NCBI GenBank assembly: GCA_025927475.1
Contig: JAICLL010000002.1
Coordinates: 1-64,000, forward strand
DNA length: 64,000 nt
Origin: Pirellulales bacterium
GTDB lineage: Bacteria > Planctomycetota > Planctomycetia > Pirellulales > JAICIG01
Reading direction: 5' to 3'
The notes under the pieces were generated by a model. The model was not told the origin of the DNA, did not search any database, and saw nothing but the letters and a program-made list of their open reading frames with translations. The position numbers and the translations under genes were made by a program. Each line of letters begins with the position of its first letter. Position 1 is the stretch's first letter. This document shows positions 8,488-14,771 of the stretch, in pieces.

Positions 8488-9546
8488 TCAGTTCGCGGTT
8501 GATCCCGGCACGGCTTGCAATGTTGGGCCCGGCGCCGGCGCGATCATCGGCGTATCAATAAGCTGGTACTTTGTCGCATCGCCGGCGACGGGGAGCACGA
8601 GAATTCCATAATCGCGGAAGACAAACGTAGTCTCCGTTAAGTCGGCGATCGCTTGCAAGGCTGCCTGCACGGTCACTTTTTGCAGTACCAACGTTACCGG
8701 CGCGTCCAGACTCTTTTCTTTCTTCACAAATTGGATGCTGCCGTTCTTACTCGCCACAACTTCCATCATATAGTCAAGGGCGTCCCCCAGCGGCGTATCG
8801 TAAAAGTCCGTGCGGATGGGCGTCTCCAATGCCGCGCGTAGTTCGTCCGAAATCGATTGCTCGCTGGCCTCACGCGGACGCGGTTCCGACCGACGTGCCA
8901 AGTTCCTTACGCGGACGGATTCAGCGGCGTTCAGCCGCACTGTGTCCAGCCGCACCGGTCGCGCTTCGCGACGAGCATCAATACCAAGGATATAGACCAA
9001 ATTGGCTTTCGCGCGTTCAAAGCTCTCGCGTTGCTCCCGCAATTGCGGCTCGGCAACCGGAGAGCGCTGATAGCTCTCCAGCAACGTCTTCGACTGCGCG
9101 TACTCTCGAAACGCAAGCGTGACATCGTGCACGACACCCAGCGACACTTGGTCGTATTCGGCCTGAGCCGCGCGCATTTTCGCCTCGGCGACTCTCAAGA
9201 GCGGATTGCGGCTCAGCGCCATGGACAGGGCATCGCCCAAGTCGTCGGGAATCTCGTTGGCGGTTTTCAAATCCTCTCGGCGAGCCTCGGGGGTCGCTGC
9301 TTCGTCTCTCGCGGAATCGTCGGCTGGTTTGGTTCGCGACTCGGCCGGAGCGGCCTGCTCGCCGGTCGATTTTTCAATCGTCACTCGTGTGCGCCGCGCG
9401 CGTGGCAACTGAAGCTCACCGCCGTCGCGGGCCGCGCCCTCCGGTGTTGGCGGCTCTTCGCTTCTCTTGTCGCTTTCGTCGGCGCAAAAAGCGTCGCAGG
9501 GCCAAAGCAGCACTGTCATCACAAACAACCATCGAAGCTCGCACAT
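8488..9546 (-). CDS. Exported protein with TolC-like helix and secretin/TonB N-terminal (STN-like) domain
   Basis: The ATG at 9546 gives 352 residues with a signal peptide (MCELRWLFVMTVLLWPCDAFCA). A charged low-complexity stretch (residues 20-90) is followed by a helical segment like outer-membrane efflux proteins (DALSMALSRNPLLRVAEAKM, FREYAQSKTLLESYQRS, FERAKANLVYILGIDAR). Near residues 235-330 there is a small beta-alpha module (TPLGDALDYMMEVV, APVTLVLQKVTVQAALQAIA, FVFRDYGILVLP) like the STN domain of secretins and TonB receptors. Too short to be a channel. Similar STN-like proteins of unknown role are common in planctomycetes. Function not assigned. Confidence 0.78.
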   Translation of the reverse strand: MCELRWLFVMTVLLWPCDAFCADESDKRSEEPPTPEGAARDGGELQLPRARRTRVTIEKSTGEQAAPAESRTKPADDSARDEAATPEARREDLKTANEIPDDLGDALSMALSRNPLLRVAEAKMRAAQAEYDQVSLGVVHDVTLAFREYAQSKTLLESYQRSPVAEPQLREQRESFERAKANLVYILGIDARREARPVRLDTVRLNAAESVRVRNLARRSEPRPREASEQSISDELRAALETPIRTDFYDTPLGDALDYMMEVVASKNGSIQFVKKEKSLDAPVTLVLQKVTVQAALQAIADLTETTFVFRDYGILVLPVAGDATKYQLIDTPMIAPAPGPTLQAVPGSTAN

Positions 9547-9672
9547 ACTTGTCACTCCTTGCAAAGAGGGGCTTTAGTTCTTCTAGAAAAACGCCGCTGC
9601 TTGCCCGGCTGGAGCCTCATGCTGTCGGCCCCACCGAGCGAGAATCACAAATCTGAACGTTGCGCGAACGAC

Positions 9673-9896
9673 CCATCGAGCTTGTCTCGATGGTGAAGAA
9701 GATGGTGAGCTAATGGGAACACACTCCGTGCGCGTCGATCCCATCCAGCTTGCCTGGATGGTAAAGAAGATTTGATCTGCGGCGCGCCCAACGCGATCTG
9801 ATTCACCATCCAGGCAAGCTGGATGGGGTCTCTTTCTTCTTGGTGCGGCACTCGTTAGCCCACCATCTGGTTCACCGATCCGCACAAGGCGGATGG
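9673..9896. repeat. Cluster of four REP-like hairpins (family R3)
   Basis: Four 21-bp hairpins with 8-bp stems and 5-base loops: 9673-9693 (CCATCGAG/CTCGATGG), 9741-9761 (CCATCCAG/CTGGATGG), 9806-9826 (same stem, opposite orientation) and 9876-9896 (ATCCGC/GCGGAT with one mismatch outside). Conserved flanks read GGTRAAGAAGAT on one side and GATC or GACC on the other. Stem changes are compensated, so structure is conserved rather than sequence. The cluster fills the gap between two minus-strand genes. Confidence 0.85.
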
Positions 9897-9921
9897 GGTC
9901 CAGAAACCGCACCGGTTCAAC

Positions 9922-10476
9922 TTAGTCGCCATACGCCGCCGCTTTTGCCGCCTCGGACAGTTTCATCTCGGCCAACAGCCAATTGTCTTGCGGATCGGGC
10001 TGAGACAATTCCTTTTCGGGCGTCAATTCCACCACTTGCCGATAGCAATCGAGCGCCGCCCGCATGTCGGCCGAATCGTAGAAGTAACGATCGCCCGCCA
10101 GCCGCAGCAGCCGAATCTGCTCCGCCCGCGGCGCTCCAGGCACAGCAGCGCGCAATTGTTCTGGTTCGAGCGCGGCGATTTCCACGGGCGCCTGCGAGGC
10201 GCGCGGCGCGGCCTTTGGTGGTGGATCTACTCGTTGCTCGACCCGCAAATCGTCCGCTTCATTTCGTGACCAACTCAACGCGCTAAAAACCCCAACCACG
10301 TAGGCCAGCACGAAACCGCCCGCCACGCGCCACTTCCGCCGCCGCGCGCGGCGACGAACTAAGCCGCTGGTCTGTGTACGTAGGGAATCGGTAAAAAACG
10401 CCGACGCTCTCGGCACGGGCAAAGATGCCCAGCCAGCTTCTTCCAGCGGAGGCAGTTCGTCGTTCGGGAAGTTCAT
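9922..10476 (-). CDS. Single-span membrane protein, likely partner of adjacent ECF sigma factor
   Basis: A 184-residue protein starting 1 bp after the stop codon of the upstream ECF sigma gene. About 50 cytoplasmic residues, an arginine-rich patch (RRRARRRKWR) and one membrane helix (VAGGFVLAYVVGVFSALSW, about 49-67) precede an external part with a TPR-like unit (GDRYFYDSADMRAALDCYRQVVELTP). Position and topology fit a membrane partner or regulator of the sigma factor. No anti-sigma motif is recognisable. Function is inferred from context only. Confidence 0.72.
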   Translation of the reverse strand: MNFPNDELPPLEEAGWASLPVPRASAFFTDSLRTQTSGLVRRRARRRKWRVAGGFVLAYVVGVFSALSWSRNEADDLRVEQRVDPPPKAAPRASQAPVEIAALEPEQLRAAVPGAPRAEQIRLLRLAGDRYFYDSADMRAALDCYRQVVELTPEKELSQPDPQDNWLLAEMKLSEAAKAAAYGD

Positions 10477-10477
10477 A

Positions 10478-11029
10478 TCAATCGTGCGGGTTCAGATCCT
10501 GAAAAATGCTTCGAAACGCTTCGCGGGCGCGTGCGAGCAGCGATTCGGTGGCTTTGGCCGTAGCGCCCAGCCGCGCCGCGATTTCCGACACCGAGAGCCG
10601 TTCTTCGTATTTGGCCCGCAGCACCGCCTGATATCGCTGCGGCAACGCCGTCAACGCCAGGCCGATCAGTTCGCCGTTTTCGGGCGGCGGCGGTTCCTGA
10701 CATAAGTTATCGTCGTCAAGGGCTTTGGCTCGTGCGTCGCGCCGCCAGCGCCGTCGCTGGTTCCTGAGCACGTTGGCCGCGATGCCTTTCAACCAGGCGT
10801 CGAACGGCCCGCGCGCGGGATCGAACGCCTTGAGGCGCCGCACCGCCGTCAACCAGGTTTCCTGCACAACTTCTTCGGCGCGGTCGGACCGCCTGCCGCT
10901 GCGATACCAGGCGAAGGCGTACAGCGACTGCACGTGCCGATCGTAAAACACCTGCCAGGCGGCCTCGCTGCCGGCCAGAACCGCCGCGCGGAGCGCGATT
11001 TCATCATTCCCCGGCTGCTCAGGTTTCAT
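10478..11029 (-). CDS. ECF-family RNA polymerase sigma factor (cluster 2)
   Basis: A 183-residue protein. Region 2 is seen in LYAFAWYRSGRRSDRAEEVV followed by QETWLTAVRRLKAFDP and FDAWLKGIAANVLRNQRRR. Region 4 is LPQRYQAVLRAKYEERLSVSEIAARLGATAKATESLLARAREAFR. It forms a two-gene unit with the downstream one-helix protein. It is the second ECF sigma within 3 kb, each with its own membrane partner, which suggests two independent surface-signalling circuits. Confidence 0.93.
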   Translation of the reverse strand: MKPEQPGNDEIALRAAVLAGSEAAWQVFYDRHVQSLYAFAWYRSGRRSDRAEEVVQETWLTAVRRLKAFDPARGPFDAWLKGIAANVLRNQRRRWRRDARAKALDDDNLCQEPPPPENGELIGLALTALPQRYQAVLRAKYEERLSVSEIAARLGATAKATESLLARAREAFRSIFQDLNPHD

Positions 11030-11145
11030 CGCGCTCGGCAGGCTGTCCGTGTTTCGACCGCCCTCTGCAAGCCTATTGTCGCGGAAACGCCAAATCCTTC
11101 GGCTGATTGTAGCTTGGCCCGAATTTGCCCACTACAATGCCTCGC

Positions 11146-11628
11146 ATGAGCGGAACGAAGTATTGGCTGTTGAAGACCGAACCCGAGAGTTTTTCGATCG
11201 ACGATCTGGCGACCTGCCCCGAGCAGACGACCTGCTGGGACGGAGTGCGAAACTACCAGGCCCGCAACTTCATGCGCGATGAAATGCATGTCGGCGATGG
11301 GGTGCTGTTTTATCATTCGAATGCCAACCCGCCGGCAATTGTCGGCACGGCCCGCGTGGTGCGCGAGGCGTATCCCGACCACACGGCCTGGCAACGCGGC
11401 GATCCGCATTTCGATGCCAAGGCCTCGCCCGAAAACCCGATCTGGCTGATGGTCGATATTCAGTTGGAAAAGGTGTTTCGCGAGCCGATTGGGCTCGACC
11501 AGTTGCGCACGGCGCCGGCGCTGGTTGGCATGGAGTTGTTGCGGCGCGGCAGCCGGCTGTCGGTGCAGCCGGTGAAGAAGAGTGAATACGAGGCGATCAT
11601 CAAGCTCGCTCGTCAAAAACATCGTTGA
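11146..11628 (+). CDS. EVE-domain protein (PUA-like fold)
   Basis: A 160-residue protein from MSGTKYWLLKTEPESFSIDD. That start, the WDGVRNYQARNFMRDEMHVGD segment and FYHSNANPPAIVG are characteristic of EVE (thymocyte nuclear protein 1-like) proteins, PUA-like folds that bind modified bases. The domain covers the whole protein. ATG 11146 is chosen because family members begin with this KYWLLKTEP block; in-frame ATG 11137 is an alternative. No restriction or modification genes are close. Confidence 0.9.
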   Translation: MSGTKYWLLKTEPESFSIDDLATCPEQTTCWDGVRNYQARNFMRDEMHVGDGVLFYHSNANPPAIVGTARVVREAYPDHTAWQRGDPHFDAKASPENPIWLMVDIQLEKVFREPIGLDQLRTAPALVGMELLRRGSRLSVQPVKKSEYEAIIKLARQKHR

Positions 11629-11729
11629 GATCCGCGCCGGCATGGACAACGGGCGCGCGGCGAGTCTCGATCTCGCGCCGGTCGAAGCGGCCATCGCTGA
11701 AAGGGCCAAGCTGTTGCCAAAAGAACACC

Positions 11730-11763
11730 GGGGCATCGCCAAGGCTCTGCCCCAGCCACCGGA
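11730..11763. repeat. 34-bp dispersed repeat R2 (copy 2)
   Basis: An exact inverted copy of 8286-8319, lying 7 bp upstream of the bioF start codon. GGGGCA and TGCCCC within it could pair to form a hairpin in the bioF leader. Confidence 0.85.
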
Positions 11764-11770
11764 CGCGCGC

Positions 11771-12976
11771 ATGCAGATTTCCGAGCATAATTCGCTGGCC
11801 TGGATCGATGCGGAACTGTCGGCGCTAGCCGAGCGCGATCTGCTGCGGCGATTGATGGCCCATGAAGGCGCGCAGGGCGCGACGCTCTCGCTCGACGGGC
11901 GCGCATTTCTCAATTTCGGCTCGAATGACTACTTGGGGCTGGCGGCCGATCCGCGCCTGGCCGACGCGGCAAAACAGACGCTGGATCACGAGGGCTGCGG
12001 CAGCGGCGCCAGCCCATTGATCGTGGGACGCGCAGAGAGCCACCAGCGTCTTGAACGCCGATTAGCCGAGTTTGAACAAACCGAGGCCGCGCTCGTGTTC
12101 ACCTCGGGCTTCGCGGCCAACGTCGGCACGGTTGCCGCCCTGGTCGGATCGGGCGACGCCGTGTTCAGCGACGCCTTGAATCATGCCAGCCTGGTCGACG
12201 GCTGCCGGCTGTCACGGGCGGAAGTCCACGTCTATCCCCACGGCGATTGGCGGGCGCTCGAAACGCTGCTGCAAAAAAAGGCCGCTGCTCGCCGCCGGCT
12301 GATCGTGACCGACAGCCTGTTTAGCATGGACGGCGACCTGGCGCCGTTGGTCGAACTGAGCGAGCTGGCCCAAAAGCACGGCTGTATGTTGCTGGTCGAC
12401 GAGGCGCATGCGACGGGTGTGTTCGGCAATCAGGGCCGTGGCGCGTGCGAGTGGCTGGGCGTCGAGCGGCAGGTGGACATTCGCATCGGCACGCTCAGCA
12501 AAGCACTCGGCGCTGCGGGCGGATTTGTCTGCGGCAGCCGAGCGCTGATCGAATGGCTGGTCAACCGCGCGCGGACTTACGTGTTTTCGACCGCGTTGCC
12601 GCCGGCCATCGCCGCGGCCGCAATTGCCGCGCTGGACCTCGTGCGAGAAGAACCCCAGCGGCGCGCGCAGTTGCTGGACCGCTCGCGCCACTTGGCCGAC
12701 ACGCTGCGCGAACAGGGATGGCAGGTTGGGCCGACCGTCAGCCAGATTGTTCCGCTGGTGGTTGGCGAAGCGCGTCGAGCGCTGGAACTGTCGGGCGCGT
12801 TGGCAGAGCGAGGCATCTGGGCGCCGGCCATTCGCCCACCCAGCGTTCCCGCCGGCGCCGCGCGACTGCGCATCAGTCTCAGTTTCGCGCACGACGATGC
12901 GATGGTCGAGCGCCTAGTGAATGCGCTGAACGAAGTGCGCGGCGCCGCTCTGTCGCCTTTCGCTCCGCGCAAGTAG
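11771..12976 (+). CDS. bioF: 8-amino-7-oxononanoate synthase (BioF) or close alpha-oxoamine synthase
   Basis: A 401-residue PLP-dependent alpha-oxoamine synthase. Family motifs: FLNFGSNDYLGLAADPRL near the N-terminus, EGCGSGASPLIVGRAESHQRLE, FTSGFAANVGTVAAL, LLVDEAHATGVFGNQGRG, and the PLP lysine in GTLSKALGAAGGFVCG. BioF joins pimeloyl-ACP (or -CoA) and alanine in biotin synthesis. No other bio genes are near, so a related enzyme such as glycine C-acetyltransferase cannot be excluded. ATG 11771 gives the standard start; an upstream GTG at 11582 would add 63 residues encoded partly by repeat R2. The last residues (SPFAPRK) are encoded by repeat R1. Confidence 0.9.
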   Translation: MQISEHNSLAWIDAELSALAERDLLRRLMAHEGAQGATLSLDGRAFLNFGSNDYLGLAADPRLADAAKQTLDHEGCGSGASPLIVGRAESHQRLERRLAEFEQTEAALVFTSGFAANVGTVAALVGSGDAVFSDALNHASLVDGCRLSRAEVHVYPHGDWRALETLLQKKAAARRRLIVTDSLFSMDGDLAPLVELSELAQKHGCMLLVDEAHATGVFGNQGRGACEWLGVERQVDIRIGTLSKALGAAGGFVCGSRALIEWLVNRARTYVFSTALPPAIAAAAIAALDLVREEPQRRAQLLDRSRHLADTLREQGWQVGPTVSQIVPLVVGEARRALELSGALAERGIWAPAIRPPSVPAGAARLRISLSFAHDDAMVERLVNALNEVRGAALSPFAPRK

Positions 12977-13003
12977 CGATTCTTTCGCGGAGCGAAAGAC
13001 GAC
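12952..13003. repeat. Palindromic repeat, family R1 (copy 2), overlapping the bioF 3' end
   Basis: A near-perfect inverted repeat: CTTTCGCTCCGCG on the left pairs with CGCGGAGCGAAAG on the right around AAGTAGCGATT. The left arm encodes the last seven bioF residues and its stop codon, so the element forms the gene end. Confidence 0.88.
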
Positions 13004-13214
13004 ATTGGGTCGAGCGAGTGCGCTCAATCGCTGACGCGTCGGGGCTTCCACTTGAATGATCCGGGCAAGGTTGCCGTTCCGGGCGCAAGCATCTTGCGAT
13101 CTAATATTTTTTTGGGACCGGCCCCTTGGTGGGTGATTGTGTTTCGGGGTGGGGTTCGCTACAGTGTTCCGAATCTCCGCAACGGACGCGGGGCGCTGAG
13201 GTCACGATGGCCGA

Positions 13215-13244
13215 CTGACCGGTACGATTTCATCGGCCGGTCAG
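13215..13244 (+). other. Hairpin 1 of a two-hairpin intergenic element
   Basis: CTGACCGG and CCGGTCAG pair perfectly around a 14-base loop, ten bases before a second, perfect terminator hairpin. The pair lies in a 300-bp gap between converging bioF and glgC. It could be the bioF 3' UTR or the 3' end of an unrecognised small RNA. Confidence 0.55.
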
Positions 13245-13253
13245 ATTCTGCGA

Positions 13254-13295
13254 GGCCGCGCCAGTACGATCGCGTCTGGCGCGGCCTTGTTTCTT
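13254..13295 (+). terminator. Strong intrinsic terminator
   Basis: GGCCGCGCCAG pairs perfectly with CTGGCGCGGCC (11 bp, 11-base loop), followed by ttgtttctt. The T tract is only on the plus-strand side, so it stops rightward transcription from bioF or from something between, and shields the converging glgC. Confidence 0.8.
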
Positions 13296-13321
13296 GAAGT
13301 GGTTGTTTCGTTGCGTGGAGA

Positions 13322-14641
13322 TCAGCCTGTCGCGCCGGCGGCCAGCGCCTTGACGTCTAACTGCCAGCCGTCGGGCAGCACCGCGTCTTTGGGCAACACC
13401 ACAATGCCGTCGCAGACCATGCCCTGCTCGTTGTCGGGCGTTTCGGTCACCCCCGACTCATTGCACACGCACACCCGACGTCCCACGTGGCAATTCTTGT
13501 CGATGATCGCCCCTTCGATCGTGGCGCCTTCGCCAATGCCCATCGGCGGGCGTCCGGCGGCCAGGTCGGCGGCAATTTCGGCTTGCGTCTGAAACGTATC
13601 AGCGCCCATCAACACCGAATTGCGGATCGTCACGTTTCGCCCGATCCGGCAGCGCAGCCCGATCACGCTGTTCTCGATCGTCGCTCCGCTTTCGATCAGG
13701 CAGCCGTCGGCCAGCAGGCTGTTGCGGACGGTGGCCCCTTCGATGCGCGTGGGCGGTAAAAATCGCGGATGCGAATAAATCGGCGCCTCGGCCGAGGTCA
13801 GCTCGAACGGCGGCTCGGGCTTGGCCAAATCCAGATTGGCCTCGTAAAACGATTTGATCGTGCCGATGTCTTCCCAATAACCGTCGAACAAGTGAACGTG
13901 TACCTGATGCGTGCGGATCGACGCCGGAAAGATCTCTTTGCCAAAATCGCGGTAGTCGGTTTTGCTGAGCACGTTGAGCAGTGTGTCGCGGTTGAACAAG
14001 TAAATGCCCATGCTAGCTAGCAGGTCGCGCCCGCGGCTGGGCACGCCCTGGGCCTCGATCCAGGCCGGGTCGGTGCGGAATTGCTCGACCTCGGGCAGCG
14101 TCTTGGGCTTTTCGAGAAAGCCCGCCACGCGCCCCATGCCGTCGAGCCGCATGATTCCAAGCTGCGAGGCGGCCTCGCGCGCCACCGGCAGGGCCGCAAT
14201 GGTGGCGTCTGCCCGGTTGCGGCGGTGCGTCTCGAGCATGTCGAGATAATTCATGCGATAGAGCTGGTCGCCCGAAAGAATCAGCACATACTCGACGCCC
14301 GGCTGAAGCAGGTAGCGCAGGTTTTGGCGGACCGCGTCGGCGGTGCCTTGATACCAGTTGGCGTTTTCGGGCGTTTGCTGGGCAGCCAAAATCTCGACAA
14401 AGCCGCCGTTGAAGGCATCGAAGCGGTAGGTCTGCCGAATATGCCGGTGCAGGCTCACCGAATTGAACTGCGTGAGCACATAGAGCCGGTTCAGCCCGCT
14501 GTTGATGCAGTTCGACAGCGGAATGTCGATCAGGCGGTACTTGCCCGCCAACGGCACGGCGGGCTTCGAGCGCACTTTGGTGAGCGGATGCAGCCGGGTG
14601 CCGCGGCCCCCGCCCAGCACCATGGTAATGATGTTTTTCAT
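13322..14641 (-). CDS. glgC: Glucose-1-phosphate adenylyltransferase (ADP-glucose pyrophosphorylase)
   Basis: A 439-residue protein. The N-terminal nucleotidyltransferase domain carries VLGGGRGTRLHPLTKVRSKP and AGKYRLIDIPLSNCINSG; a left-handed beta-helix C-terminus has hexapeptide repeats (SVIGLRCRIGRNVTIRNSVL). GlgC makes ADP-glucose from ATP and glucose-1-phosphate, the committed step of bacterial glycogen synthesis. The ATG at 14641 has a strong ribosome site (GGAGGGACGACC directly before it), so longer upstream starts are rejected. It is divergent from the PhnD-patatin gene, with a shared 130-bp promoter region. No other glg genes are visible. Confidence 0.95.
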   Translation of the reverse strand: MKNIITMVLGGGRGTRLHPLTKVRSKPAVPLAGKYRLIDIPLSNCINSGLNRLYVLTQFNSVSLHRHIRQTYRFDAFNGGFVEILAAQQTPENANWYQGTADAVRQNLRYLLQPGVEYVLILSGDQLYRMNYLDMLETHRRNRADATIAALPVAREAASQLGIMRLDGMGRVAGFLEKPKTLPEVEQFRTDPAWIEAQGVPSRGRDLLASMGIYLFNRDTLLNVLSKTDYRDFGKEIFPASIRTHQVHVHLFDGYWEDIGTIKSFYEANLDLAKPEPPFELTSAEAPIYSHPRFLPPTRIEGATVRNSLLADGCLIESGATIENSVIGLRCRIGRNVTIRNSVLMGADTFQTQAEIAADLAAGRPPMGIGEGATIEGAIIDKNCHVGRRVCVCNESGVTETPDNEQGMVCDGIVVLPKDAVLPDGWQLDVKALAAGATG

Positions 14642-14771
14642 GGTCGTCCCTCCGGCCAGCCCAAGAAGCTCCGCGGCGGCAAGCGCCGCGCGTGAACGAC
14701 ATTGTAATGTTCCCTGAGCGATCGGAAAGCCCGCGGCCTGACGAACTTTCAACCATCCATCTCAATCCCGT

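Noticed and set aside
9673-9896. Could the CATCCAG hairpins be a CRISPR array?
   Set aside because: Only four copies, mixed orientations, spacing of 45 to 68 bp and varying stem sequence; no cas genes.
12577-13088. Minus-strand frames over the bioF end
   Set aside because: Shadows of bioF and of the palindromic repeat; the repeat makes similar short peptides (FAPRK) at each copy, so the similarity is not evidence of genes.
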